Assembly: GCA_030744625.1 (NCBI GenBank)
Contig: JASLQF010000029.1
Span: 1-64,000 of the forward strand
Direction of reading: 5' to 3'
DNA length: 64,000 nucleotides
From: Rhodospirillales bacterium
Lineage (GTDB): Bacteria > Pseudomonadota > Alphaproteobacteria > Rhodospirillales > JASLQF01
Below, one piece after another: positions 8,522-18,250 of this stretch. The notes beneath the pieces were generated by a model, which saw only the letters and a list, made by a program, of their open reading frames with translations, did not search any database and was not told the DNA's origin. Each line of letters starts with the position of its first letter. Within the stretch, counting starts at the first letter, position 1. A program made the translations under genes and the position numbers.

Positions 8522-10612
8522 CTACCCAAGCTCGACGATGATGTTGCCGCGCCCGTCGAGGGACGCCGTGGCGCCCGGCGGCACCAGGCAGGTGGTGTCG
8601 TATTCCTCGACGATGCACGGGCCGTGGTGCTGTGTCTCGAGGTCGGGGCGCGCCACCACCGGGGTCTCCAGCCACCCCTTCTCGGGGCCGAAATAGGCGT
8701 CGCGGGCGGGCGGTGGCGCGGCGCCGCGAGACCGTTCGAGGGCGAGACGTTCCGGCATGCGTGCTTGCTCCGGGATGCCCTGTCCGACGACCTGGGCGTT
8801 GACCAGCTCGACCGGCTCGTCGGCGCCGGCGCGGTGGCCGTAGGTGTGCTCGTGCTCCTCGCCGAAGGCTTCCTCGAGGGCGGCCAGCGAGGCCTGGTCG
8901 AGGACGCCGCCCGGCACCGCCACCGTGAGCTCGTATATCTGGCCCTTGTAGTGCATGTCGGCGGCGCGCCGGAATTGCATGCGTTCGGGCGGGAAGCCGT
9001 CGGCCGCCAGTTGTCGGCGCGCCGTCTCCTCGAGTTCGTCCCACACCTCGTTGAGGCGGGCCGGGTCGGCGGCGCCGAGCAGGCGCTGGATGGTACGCGA
9101 ATAGTGGTGTTCGACGTCGGCGTAAAGCAGGCCGAAGGCCGAGAACAGGCCGGCCGAGGGGGGCACCACGATGCGCTTCATGCCGAGCTCGTGCGCCATG
9201 CCGGCGGCGAACAGCGCGCCGTTGCCGCCGAAGGCGAAAAGCGTGTTGCCGCGCGGGTCGCGCCCACGCTCCGACGAGATCGCCTTGATGGCGCGGATCA
9301 TGTTGGCGATGGCGATCTGGCGGGCCCCGTAGGCGGCGTACTCAAGATCGAGGCCAAGCGGCTGGGCGATCTTGTCGGCGAACACCTGGCGGCTCCTCCC
9401 GGCGTTGAGGGAGAGCTCTCCGCCCACCAGGTACTCGGGGTTGAGGTAGCCCAGGATGATGCTGGCGTCGGTCACCGTCGGCTCGGTGCCGCCCAGGTCG
9501 TAGCACAGCGGCCCCGGATAGGCGCCGGCGCTTTCCGGGCCGATCTGCATGGAGCCGCCGGAATCGATCCACACGATGGAGCCGCCGCCGGCGCCGACCT
9601 CGGCCAGGTCGATGGCCGGCACCTTGAGCAGGTAGCCGCCGCCGGTCAGCAGGCGCGAGCCGATCATGATGCCGCCGCCGACGGAATGTTCAGACGTGCG
9701 CGTGAAGGCGCCGTTCTCGATGAGCGACGCCTTGGCCGTGGTGCCCCCCATGTCGAAGCTGATGACGTCGCGATAGCCGCTGCGGGTGGCCACGGCGTGG
9801 GCGCCGACGACACCGGCGGCGGGCCCCGATTCGACGATGTTGACGGGCTTCTGCCCCGCCTCCTCGCCGGTGGTGAGGCCGCCGTTCGATTGCATGAGCA
9901 GCAGCGGTGCTTCGATCTTGCGGTCGTCGAGTCCGGCGCGCAGGGTCTTCAGGTACTTGGAGACGACCGGCATGACGTAGGTGTTGACGACCGTCGTCGA
10001 CGTGCGCTCGTACTCCTTGATCTCGGGCAGCACGTCGTAGCTGATGCAGAACGGCAGATCGGGGGCGCGCTCGGCGATGACTTCTGCGATGAGCCGTTCG
10101 TGCGCCGGGTTGGCGTAGGAGTTGATGAGGCAGACGGCGATGGCCTCGACGCCCTCGGCGGTCAGCCTGTCGACGGCGCGTTCGGCGTCGTGGCGCTCCA
10201 GGGGCCTTTGCACGTTGCCCCCGGCGTCGATGCGCTCGTCGACGACGAGGCGCAGGTAGCGCTCGATCAGCGGCGCCGGCTTTTGCCATCTCAGGTCGTA
10301 GAGCTTCGGCATGCGCAGGTTGCGGATCTCCAGGATGTCGCGAAAACCCTTCGACGCGATGAGCCCGACGCGCGCGCCCTTGAGCTCGAGGATGGCGTTC
10401 GACGCGACGGTGGTGCCGTGCAGCACCTCGAGGATCTGTTCGCCGCCCATGCCGGTGTCGGCGAAGACCTCGGTCACACCGTCGACGATGGCTTGGGCGT
10501 AGTTGTCGACGCTCGACGATATCTTCTTGGTGAGCACCCGGCCGCCGTCGTCGAGAAAGACGATGTCGGTGAAGGTGCCGCCGATATCGACGCCGATGCG
10601 ATAGTCCGTCAT
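8522..10612 (-). CDS. Hydantoinase A/oxoprolinase family protein
   Basis: YRIGVDIGGTFTDIVFLDDGG; SNGGLTTGEEAGQKPVNIVESGPAAGVVGA; SFDMGGTTAKASLI. Confidence 0.92.
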   Translation of the reverse strand: MTDYRIGVDIGGTFTDIVFLDDGGRVLTKKISSSVDNYAQAIVDGVTEVFADTGMGGEQILEVLHGTTVASNAILELKGARVGLIASKGFRDILEIRNLRMPKLYDLRWQKPAPLIERYLRLVVDERIDAGGNVQRPLERHDAERAVDRLTAEGVEAIAVCLINSYANPAHERLIAEVIAERAPDLPFCISYDVLPEIKEYERTSTTVVNTYVMPVVSKYLKTLRAGLDDRKIEAPLLLMQSNGGLTTGEEAGQKPVNIVESGPAAGVVGAHAVATRSGYRDVISFDMGGTTAKASLIENGAFTRTSEHSVGGGIMIGSRLLTGGGYLLKVPAIDLAEVGAGGGSIVWIDSGGSMQIGPESAGAYPGPLCYDLGGTEPTVTDASIILGYLNPEYLVGGELSLNAGRSRQVFADKIAQPLGLDLEYAAYGARQIAIANMIRAIKAISSERGRDPRGNTLFAFGGNGALFAAGMAHELGMKRIVVPPSAGLFSAFGLLYADVEHHYSRTIQRLLGAADPARLNEVWDELEETARRQLAADGFPPERMQFRRAADMHYKGQIYELTVAVPGGVLDQASLAALEEAFGEEHEHTYGHRAGADEPVELVNAQVVGQGIPEQARMPERLALERSRGAAPPPARDAYFGPEKGWLETPVVARPDLETQHHGPCIVEEYDTTCLVPPGATASLDGRGNIIVELG

Positions 10613-10618
10613 GGCGCA

Positions 10619-12388
10619 CTAATCCTCGCGGCTTACGAAGGGCGCCTCGGCGCCCCCTCGGGCGGTGCGCATGTCGTCGCGCAGCTTGTCCGTCGCCGCC
10701 CCGTCGACGGCCCACGTCCCGGCGTCGATCACCACGCCGTAATCAAGGCGCGCCGCCTCGACGCTTATGATCTCGTTGCGGGCATCGTTGAGCACCAGAT
10801 CGGCGTCGCGCTCCAGCGCATCTCCCCATCCGCCGCCGCCGGCAATCACGTAGCGCATCACTTCGCCCTCGTGGAAATCCATGGTCACTTTGGAGGGAAG
10901 CTTGCGGTCCTCGGTCTCCGGGTTGAAGTGGCTGGAGCCGGGCTTGCCGGGCTTGCCGCCATAGAGGCCATAGGGACGGACGACCTGGCGGTCGGCGCGT
11001 ACCTGCAGGACAGCATCCTTCTCGCCCAGGCGGTAGTCCCGGTAGAACGGCGCCCCGCCGCGGTACTTGCCGGCGCCGCAGCGGTCCCCGGCCAGCTCGT
11101 AGGCGAGAATCTCGATGGGGTGTTCGGATTCGGTCACCTCGATGGACTGCGAGGCCATGTTGATGAACAGGTTGGTATTGCCCTCGAGGCCGTCGGCCCA
11201 CGGACGGCCGCCCCACGTGCCGCAGGCGAAGTCGACATAGATGAACGGTTTGCGGTCTTTGTCGTAGCCGCCGATGGAGACGCCGACGTTGCCACCGTCG
11301 CCGGCCGCGCCGACGAGCTCGGGCGACATCCTGGCCAGGGCGCCGAAGGCGCAGTCGAGCATGCGGAACCCGGTCAGCGCCCGCGCCGCGCAGGCGCCGG
11401 GCAGGACGACGTTGGTGATGGTGCCGGGCGGCGCCGTGACGTCGATCACCCGAAAGACGCCGTCGTTGTTGGGGATAGTGCCGGGCAGGATCGAGCGCAG
11501 CGCCGTATAGGACGCCGCCTGGGTCACCGAAAGCGTGCTGTTGATGGCGCCCTTGACCTGCTTGGCGCTGCCCGTCCAGTCGAAGGACATCCTGTCGCCT
11601 TCCTTGCGCACGGTCACGAACAGGCGAATGGGCTTGCCGAACTCGACGCCGTCGTCGTCGATCCAGTCCTCGAAGCTGAACTCGCCGTCGGGGAGTTCGC
11701 TGACCGCGGCGCGGGCCAGGCGCTCGGCGTAGTCCATGACCTCGGCCATGTAGACCTTGACGGTATCGGTGCCGTAGCGCGCCACCTGCTCCAGGAACTG
11801 CTTCTCGGCGACCTCGCACGCCGCCAACTGGGCGCGCAGGTCGCCGAACAGCCGCACCGGCAGGCGCACGTTGGTCTCGATGACGGTCCACAGGGTCTCG
11901 TTGCGGGCCCCGCCTTCGATCAGCTTGAGGGGCGGCAGGCGCAGCCCTTCCTGGTAGATCTCGGTCGAATCGGCGGCGTTGGAGCCGGGCACGCGACCGC
12001 CGACGTCCCCGTGGTGGGCCGTGGTCAAGACGAAGGCGATGCGCTGCCCGTCGGCGAATACCGGCTTGATGATGAAAATGTCGGGCAGATGCATGCCGCC
12101 CGCGAAGGGGTCGTTTAGGATGAACACGTCGCCGGCGCCGATGTCGTCCCCATAGCGCGCCATGACGGCGGCGATGGCGGTGTGCATGGAGCCCAGGTGA
12201 AACGGCAGGGTCAATCCCTGCGCCACCAGCCGGCCCTCGGCGTTGGCGATGGCGGTGGCGAAGTCCATGTTGTCGCGCAGGATTCCGGAATAGGTGGTGC
12301 GGCAGATGGTCACCGCCATCTCGTCGGCGATCGAGAAAATCGCGTTCTTGAACATCTCGAACGAGATGAGGTCGTCTATTTTCGTCAC
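10619..12388 (-). CDS. Hydantoinase B/oxoprolinase family protein
   Basis: DDLISFEMFKNAIFSIADEMAVTICRTTYSGILRDNMDFATAI...DVFILNDPFAGGMHLPDIFIIKPVF. Confidence 0.92.
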   Translation of the reverse strand: MTKIDDLISFEMFKNAIFSIADEMAVTICRTTYSGILRDNMDFATAIANAEGRLVAQGLTLPFHLGSMHTAIAAVMARYGDDIGAGDVFILNDPFAGGMHLPDIFIIKPVFADGQRIAFVLTTAHHGDVGGRVPGSNAADSTEIYQEGLRLPPLKLIEGGARNETLWTVIETNVRLPVRLFGDLRAQLAACEVAEKQFLEQVARYGTDTVKVYMAEVMDYAERLARAAVSELPDGEFSFEDWIDDDGVEFGKPIRLFVTVRKEGDRMSFDWTGSAKQVKGAINSTLSVTQAASYTALRSILPGTIPNNDGVFRVIDVTAPPGTITNVVLPGACAARALTGFRMLDCAFGALARMSPELVGAAGDGGNVGVSIGGYDKDRKPFIYVDFACGTWGGRPWADGLEGNTNLFINMASQSIEVTESEHPIEILAYELAGDRCGAGKYRGGAPFYRDYRLGEKDAVLQVRADRQVVRPYGLYGGKPGKPGSSHFNPETEDRKLPSKVTMDFHEGEVMRYVIAGGGGWGDALERDADLVLNDARNEIISVEAARLDYGVVIDAGTWAVDGAATDKLRDDMRTARGGAEAPFVSRED

Positions 12389-12442
12389 CTGGCAGTCCTC
12401 CCGCGCTTGGGTCTCGAGCCTGCGGCGCGTCGATCGAACCCT

Positions 12443-12463
12443 TAAGTAAGCATTCTCTTATTT
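12443..12463. promoter_or_regulatory. Candidate TetR operator, copy 1 (TAAGTAAG-N7-TTATTT)
   Basis: AT-rich imperfect inverted repeat in the hyuB/tetR divergent intergenic; same motif and spacing at 15810..15830. Confidence 0.55.
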
Positions 12464-12560
12464 CATTGCGTGTCAATAGGTATTATTCTTGGAGCGCCCG
12501 TTTGCCCGGCCCATGGAATGCCGGCGCTTGGAATGCCGGCGCAGGGAGTGATGGTGGAAA

Positions 12561-13247
12561 ATGGCAGGAAACGCCCCTCGGGACACCAACAGGCCGCGCC
12601 ACGGCAAGAAGCCGCGGCGCGAACTGTCCTTCAAGGCGCGCAACCCGGCCAAGACCAAGGAAAGAATCCTCAAGGCCGCCATCAAGGAGTTCAGTCTGCA
12701 CGGGTTCAAGGGCGCCCGCGTCGAGAAGATCGCCAAGCGGGCCAACGCCAACATGCGCATGCTGTACCACTACTTCGTCAACAAGGAGAAACTCTACGTC
12801 GCCGTCCTTGAGCACATGTACGCGCGGGTGCGTACCCAGGAACAGGAACTGGACCTCCAGCACCTGGAGCCCGAGGAAGGCATGCGCCGCCTCATCGATT
12901 TCACCTTCGAGCACTTCGTCGACAACCCGGATCTGATCAATCTGGTGATGGGCGAGAACCTGCTGCGTGCCAAGTACATCAAGCGCTCGGAACTGATCGC
13001 CGCGCTGACGCGACCGCTCCAGGAATCGCTCAGGCATCTGCTGGCGCGCGCCGCCAAGACCGGGGTGTTCAGGCCGGGCGTCGACCCGGCCCAGCTCTGG
13101 CTCACCATATTCTCGCTCTGTTGGGTGCACCTGTCCAACCGCCACACGTTGTCGTGGATGCTGCAGGACGACCTCGCCGACGCCGACTGGCTGCGCCTGC
13201 GCCGCGATCACGTCAAGGAGGTGGTCCTCGACTACCTCGCCGCCTAG
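12561..13247 (+). CDS. TetR/AcrR family transcriptional regulator
   Basis: KTKERILKAAIKEFSLHGFKGARVEKIAKRANANMRMLYHYFVNKEKLYVAVLEHMY. Confidence 0.92.
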   Translation: MAGNAPRDTNRPRHGKKPRRELSFKARNPAKTKERILKAAIKEFSLHGFKGARVEKIAKRANANMRMLYHYFVNKEKLYVAVLEHMYARVRTQEQELDLQHLEPEEGMRRLIDFTFEHFVDNPDLINLVMGENLLRAKYIKRSELIAALTRPLQESLRHLLARAAKTGVFRPGVDPAQLWLTIFSLCWVHLSNRHTLSWMLQDDLADADWLRLRRDHVKEVVLDYLAA

Positions 13248-13285
13248 GTCACGTGCTCATGAATGACGCCTTAACTGGATGCTCT

Positions 13286-13543
13286 TTATTTTCCGGCGAT
13301 CAGCAGAGCCACGTAGGGAACGACGTTGAAGACCAGAAAGATGATTTTGTACAACCCGAGGAATGAATAAATGATCACGTCGAAGGTTTCTCGGGGAATG
13401 GGAAACAATTTGCTATGCGTTTGGTACACAAAATCCGGGGCCAAAATGAATATTGTGGCCGAGAGGACCAACAGGACTCCATTTATGATTGTACACCACT
13501 TAAAGAATGTTATTAGCGTCTGAATATCCATGATGTTCCTCAC
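13286..13543 (-). CDS. Small two-TM membrane protein (DUF6868-like)
   Basis: 85 aa, hydrophobic segments, MDIQTLITFFKWCTIINGVLLVLSATIFIL. Confidence 0.6.
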   Translation of the reverse strand: MRNIMDIQTLITFFKWCTIINGVLLVLSATIFILAPDFVYQTHSKLFPIPRETFDVIIYSFLGLYKIIFLVFNVVPYVALLIAGK

Positions 13544-13659
13544 GCCGCCATGACCGAGAAGCTTCCTGGACCGTGCATATATTATAGTACGTTGTAGCAG
13601 CCGGGTTGCGGATAAATGGCTGCCCGGGGTCGCGACCGGTCATGAGAATGACCTGGCGC

Positions 13660-15552
13660 TTAGTCCGGCAGGCCCAGGCGACGCAGGACGGCCAGACCGC
13701 TCTCGCTCGCCTCTTTGTTCCTATTGAGGCTGCTACGTCTCATATGCGTCACCGTAATCGTGGAGTCGGCGTCGACGGCCTCGGTCACCGCGGCCCGTGC
13801 CGCGTCGTCTTGCCCGAGGGTGTGGTAGGCGCGCGCCCGGCCGAGGTGGGCATGCGCGGCATGCTTACCCGACGGCTCGCGTTCCAGGAATTTCGCGAAG
13901 GCGGCAAGCGCCTCCCCGGGCTGTTCGGCATCGAGGTAGGCGAAGCCCAGTTCCTCGAGAAACCAAGCCGGATAATAGGGGCTCAGGCGCATCGCCCTCT
14001 TCATTTTGCGGATGCCTTCTTTCGGTCGGCCCGCGTTGTGGAGAAACAAGGCGAGAAGCGCCGTGATGGTGGCATGGTTGGGACTGAGGGCGACGGCCTT
14101 CTCGCCGGACGCCACGGCGGCTTCGTGTCGTCTCTGGTAAAGGTGGATGGCACCCCGCAGCGCGTGGACATCGGGCAGTTCGTCGTCCACGGCGCGCGCC
14201 TTTTCGGCCAGGAACGCGGCGCGCTCGAACGACAGAGCCGGATGATCGCTCCATCCGTACTGGGCGTCGAACCAGTGGGTCCAGGCGAGCAGGGCCCAGG
14301 CCAGGGCGTAACCGCGGTCGGCCTTGATGGCCTCGTTGAATAATTGGCGGGCCCGCGCGTTGCCCGTTTTGTCGCGGCGGTAAAAATGCTCGATTCCCCG
14401 GGCAAGTAGGTTCCAGGCCTCCAGGTTGCGTGTGTGCTTGCGGTGGACGCGCATCTGCTCGCCGTCGGTGAGCTTGATTTGCAGGGCGGTGACGATGTGC
14501 TCCGTGATTTCATCCTGCAGGTCGAACAGGTCGGTCATCTTGCGGTCGTACCGTTCGCCCCACAGGTGGTTGCCGCTCAGGGCGTCGATGAGTTGGGCGT
14601 GGATTCGCACCTTGTCGCCTGACTTCTGGATACTGCCCTCGAGCACGAAGCGGACGCCGAGGTCGGCGGCCACCTTTTGCACCTTCACCGGCTTGCCTTT
14701 GTAAGTGAAGGACGAGTTGCGGGCGATGACGAACAGGTTGGAGGCCTGTGACAGGGCCATGATGATGTTCTCGGTGATGCCGTCGCCAAGATGGTCCTGA
14801 TTCGCGTCCCGGCTCAGGTTGTCGAAGGGCAAGACGGCGATGGAGGGCTTATCCGGCAGCGGGAAGGCCATGCTCTCGATGGACGCCGGCTCGACGTCCG
14901 GGCGCGTGAACTGCCACCAGGCAACGCCGCCGGCCCCCGCCAGCAGCACCAACACGCCTACCACGGCCGCCCACCGCCGGGACGAAGACGGGGCTTCGAG
15001 CGCCGGCGCGGTCTCCGCCCTTTTCCCCAGCAGCACCCGGTAGACGCGGACAGGCGTCGACAGGTGCTTGACCGTTTGCGCGCCCATGTCCTCGATGGCC
15101 AGGCCGACGCGCTTGTGGACCTGGTCGTGGACGGCACCCGAGATGCAGATGCCGCCGGGCTCGGCAAGGGCCTCCAGCCGAGCCGCAATGTTCACCCCGT
15201 CGCCATAGATGTCCTCTTCGTCGACGGTGATATCGCCCAGGTTCACGCCCATCCGGAAGTCCATGCGCCGCTCGGTGGGAACCCCGGCGTTGCGCTTTCC
15301 AAGCTCGGTCTGGATGGTGACCGCGCACGCGACCGCGTCCAGCACGGTCGAGAACTCGGCCAGGAAACCGTCGCCCGTGTGTTTGACGATGCGCCCGCCG
15401 TGCTCGGCAATCCGCGGGTCGATGACCTCTTTGCGCGCCGACCACCAGGCTTCCAGGGTCGCCTGCTCGTCCGCCTCCATCAAGCGGGTGTAGCCAGCTA
15501 CGTCGGCGGCGAGGATCGCCGCGAGCCTGCGCTCGACCCCTTGTTCGGGCAT
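13660..15552 (-). CDS. Class III adenylate/guanylate cyclase domain protein with TolB-like/TPR C-terminus
   Basis: RRLAAILAADVAGYTRLMEADE...GDGFLAEFSTVLDAVACAVTIQ...IAVLPFDNLSRDANQDHLGDGITENII...TPR region; start at MPEQGVE. Confidence 0.88.
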   Translation of the reverse strand: MPEQGVERRLAAILAADVAGYTRLMEADEQATLEAWWSARKEVIDPRIAEHGGRIVKHTGDGFLAEFSTVLDAVACAVTIQTELGKRNAGVPTERRMDFRMGVNLGDITVDEEDIYGDGVNIAARLEALAEPGGICISGAVHDQVHKRVGLAIEDMGAQTVKHLSTPVRVYRVLLGKRAETAPALEAPSSSRRWAAVVGVLVLLAGAGGVAWWQFTRPDVEPASIESMAFPLPDKPSIAVLPFDNLSRDANQDHLGDGITENIIMALSQASNLFVIARNSSFTYKGKPVKVQKVAADLGVRFVLEGSIQKSGDKVRIHAQLIDALSGNHLWGERYDRKMTDLFDLQDEITEHIVTALQIKLTDGEQMRVHRKHTRNLEAWNLLARGIEHFYRRDKTGNARARQLFNEAIKADRGYALAWALLAWTHWFDAQYGWSDHPALSFERAAFLAEKARAVDDELPDVHALRGAIHLYQRRHEAAVASGEKAVALSPNHATITALLALFLHNAGRPKEGIRKMKRAMRLSPYYPAWFLEELGFAYLDAEQPGEALAAFAKFLEREPSGKHAAHAHLGRARAYHTLGQDDAARAAVTEAVDADSTITVTHMRRSSLNRNKEASESGLAVLRRLGLPD

Positions 15553-15809
15553 GAGAAGCCTTCCACGCAACCCAACAGGCCCGGCCCCACCTCCCGCAGG
15601 CCAGCCCACACATTGCCGGCGCTCGTGCTCTGCCGGGAGTGAGCACCCTAGGGACGCGGAGACTCGGCTACCTTGATTTGCATCAACTATTTTCCTGGGT
15701 TGAATGGAACTCGGTTGCCGTCGCAATAAGTCCAGCGGCAAGGGGATTATGCCCTTTCCGCAACCCCCAGCCCCCGTCGCTCCGCAACGAAGCGGTTGAC
15801 TCGCCCCCA

Positions 15810-15830
15810 TAAGTAAGAGAATAATTATTT
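15810..15830. promoter_or_regulatory. Candidate TetR operator, copy 2 (TAAGTAAG-N7-TTATTT)
   Basis: TAAGTAAGAGAATAATTATTT, ~50 bp upstream of the 15881 start codon. Confidence 0.55.
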
Positions 15831-15880
15831 ACGGCGTCGCCCCGCGGTTCGGGAATTGCACAATCGAGCGCGCTTGGAAA

Positions 15881-17122
15881 ATGAAAAAGATCGACCACCT
15901 GGCCTGTGTCACCTGCTCCAAGACGTACGGCGTTGACGACGTCGATTACGTCTGCCCGGACTGCGGCCTCGATCGCGGCACCCTCGACGTCATCTACGAC
16001 TACGAGGCCATCCGTCCCCGCCTCACCAGGCGCCACCTGGCCGACAGCACCGAGGCCTCGCAATGGCGCTACTGGGAGATCCTGCCCCTTTCCAGGCGCG
16101 AGCTGTGCCCCCCCTTGCGCATCGGCTGGACGCCCCTATACCGGGCCGACCGGCTGGAGCGCGAGCTCGGCCTGAAGTGCCTGTGGTTGAAGGACGACAC
16201 CGGCAATCCATCGGCGTCGCTCAAGGACCGGGCCAGCGTCATGGCCGCCGTGCGCGCCAAGGAGCTGGGCAAGGACGCGGTGGCCGGGGCGTCGACCGGG
16301 AACGCCGCGACGTCGATGGCCTGCGTCTCCGCCTACTTGGGCCTCAAGCCCTACATCTTCGTGCCCGAACGGGCGCCCAAGGCCAAGGTCGCCCAGTTGC
16401 TGGTCTATGGGGCCACGGTGATCATGGTCAGGGGAAGCTACGACCAGTGCTTCGGCCTGGCCTGGGAGGCCAGTCAAAGATGGGGCTGGTACAGCCGCAA
16501 CACGGCGGTCAATCCTTTCCTCGGCGAGGGCAAGAAGACCGCCGCCCTGGAGATCTGCGAGCAACTCGAGTGGGAGGTGCCGGACAAGGTCTTTTGCTCG
16601 GTCGGCGACGGCTGCATCTTCGGCGGCTTGCACAAGGGGTTTGTCGACTTCCACCGCCTCGGGCTGATCGACCGCGTCCCCCAGCTCATCGGCGTCCAGG
16701 CGGCGGGCGCGGCACCGTTGGTCGAGGCTTTCGAAAAGGGCTGGCCGGAAATCAAGCCGCAACAGGCCGAGACGCTCGCCGACAGCATCTGCGTCGGATA
16801 TCCGCGCGACCAGATCAAGGCCCTGCGCGCGGCGCGCCACACCGGCGGCGGCTTCATGGCGGTCACGGACGAGGAAATTCTCGCCGCCCAGCGAAGGGTG
16901 GCGCGCGCCACCGGCGTGTTCGCCGAGCCGGCGGGGGTGACCGCCATCGCCGGGGTCATTAAGATGAAGGAGGCGGGGGATCTGGATGGGGCTGAGCGGG
17001 TGGTCGCCCTGGTTACCGGACACGGCCTCAAGGACATCGATTCGGCCCTCAAGGCGGCCCAGGGCGCGCCCATCATGGTCGAGCCCGACATCGAGGACAT
17101 CGCCGCCAAGCTGGCCGCCTGA
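15881..17122 (+). CDS. Threonine synthase-like PLP-dependent enzyme with N-terminal zinc ribbon
   Basis: CVTCSKTYGVDDVDYVCPDCGLD zinc ribbon; GNPSASLKDRASVMAA PLP lysine motif. Confidence 0.88.
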   Translation: MKKIDHLACVTCSKTYGVDDVDYVCPDCGLDRGTLDVIYDYEAIRPRLTRRHLADSTEASQWRYWEILPLSRRELCPPLRIGWTPLYRADRLERELGLKCLWLKDDTGNPSASLKDRASVMAAVRAKELGKDAVAGASTGNAATSMACVSAYLGLKPYIFVPERAPKAKVAQLLVYGATVIMVRGSYDQCFGLAWEASQRWGWYSRNTAVNPFLGEGKKTAALEICEQLEWEVPDKVFCSVGDGCIFGGLHKGFVDFHRLGLIDRVPQLIGVQAAGAAPLVEAFEKGWPEIKPQQAETLADSICVGYPRDQIKALRAARHTGGGFMAVTDEEILAAQRRVARATGVFAEPAGVTAIAGVIKMKEAGDLDGAERVVALVTGHGLKDIDSALKAAQGAPIMVEPDIEDIAAKLAA

Positions 17123-17151
17123 AAGCACTTTAAAGTGAGGAGACCAAGCGC

Positions 17152-18204
17152 ATGATAGAGAGACGGTCCTGGGAATCGAACCAGCGCGCCTGCCAGTCCA
17201 TGTTCGACGTCATCGGCAACACGCCGATGGTGCGCCTCAACCGAATCGCCAAAGACGTCGGCGCCGAAATCTATTGCAAGCTCGAATGGTACGGGCCCAC
17301 CGGCAGCCTCAAGGACCGCGCCTATTACAACATGATCACCGAGGCCGAGGCGCGCGGCGACCTGAAGGCCGGCATGACCATCCTGGAGTGTTCCACCGGC
17401 AACGCCGGGACGGCCTGCGCCTGGGTAGCGGCGCTCAAGGGCTACCGCTGCATCATCACCATGCCGGTCGGCATGAGCGACGAACGCAAGAAGCTCATGG
17501 AGGCCTACGGCGCCGAGCTGGTGTTCACGCCGGGCGGCGAAAGCGACGTCGACCTGGCCTTGGAGAAGGCCTTCGAGATCAGGGACCAGGACCCGGACCA
17601 ATACTGGGTACCCAACCAGTTCGACAACGATGACAACGTGCAGTCCCACTTCCTCACCACGGGCCCGGAAATCTGGGAACAGACCGAGGGCCGGGTCGAG
17701 GCCATCGTCGCCACCTCGGGCAGCGGTGGCGGCATCACCGGCATCGCCAAGTACCTCCAGGAACAGAACCCGGACGTGCAGATGTGGGCGGTCGAGCCCG
17801 AGGAATGTCCGCTCCTGTCCGAGCGCGGCTGGGGCTCCCACGGCATCGAGGGCATCGGCGACGGCCTGGTTCCCAGGAACCTCCACCTGCAGCACATGAC
17901 CGGCGTCATCACCACCCACACCGACGAGGCGGTGGAGATGGCCAAGCGCATGGCCCGCGAGGAGGGGATATTCTGCGGCATATCGTCGGGCAGTAACGTG
18001 GCGGCGGCCTTGAAGCTGGCCCGCAAGCACCCCGACATCGGCTATATCGTGTGCATGACCAACGATACCGGCCAGCGGTATTTCTCGACGGCGTTGTGCG
18101 GAGAGGCCAAACACGTCGAGATTCCGGAGCGCGACCACCCGCTGGGCGACTACACCGTGGAACAGTTGGATATCTACCAGTCCGGCTGGGAAGTAATCAA
18201 TTGA
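17152..18204 (+). CDS. Cysteine synthase-like PLP-dependent (fold II) enzyme
   Basis: VIGNTPMVRLNRIAKDVGAEIYCKLEWYGPTGSLKDRAYYNMI; STGNAGTACAWVA; SGSGGGITGIAKYL. Confidence 0.9.
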   Translation: MIERRSWESNQRACQSMFDVIGNTPMVRLNRIAKDVGAEIYCKLEWYGPTGSLKDRAYYNMITEAEARGDLKAGMTILECSTGNAGTACAWVAALKGYRCIITMPVGMSDERKKLMEAYGAELVFTPGGESDVDLALEKAFEIRDQDPDQYWVPNQFDNDDNVQSHFLTTGPEIWEQTEGRVEAIVATSGSGGGITGIAKYLQEQNPDVQMWAVEPEECPLLSERGWGSHGIEGIGDGLVPRNLHLQHMTGVITTHTDEAVEMAKRMAREEGIFCGISSGSNVAAALKLARKHPDIGYIVCMTNDTGQRYFSTALCGEAKHVEIPERDHPLGDYTVEQLDIYQSGWEVIN

Positions 18205-18250
18205 CCTGGGCGCCTCCGGTCATTGAAGAGCATAGGAAAGGAGACCAGCC

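Noticed and set aside
7346-12118. 1590-aa plus-strand ORF
   Set aside because: Antisense to hyuA/hyuB and overlapping CoA-transferase/ECH genes; composition typical of high-GC shadow ORFs, no recognisable domain.
17126-17137. CACTTTAAAGTG palindrome inside the 15881-23419 operon
   Set aside because: 12-bp isolated palindrome just ahead of a Shine-Dalgarno; insufficient evidence of function.
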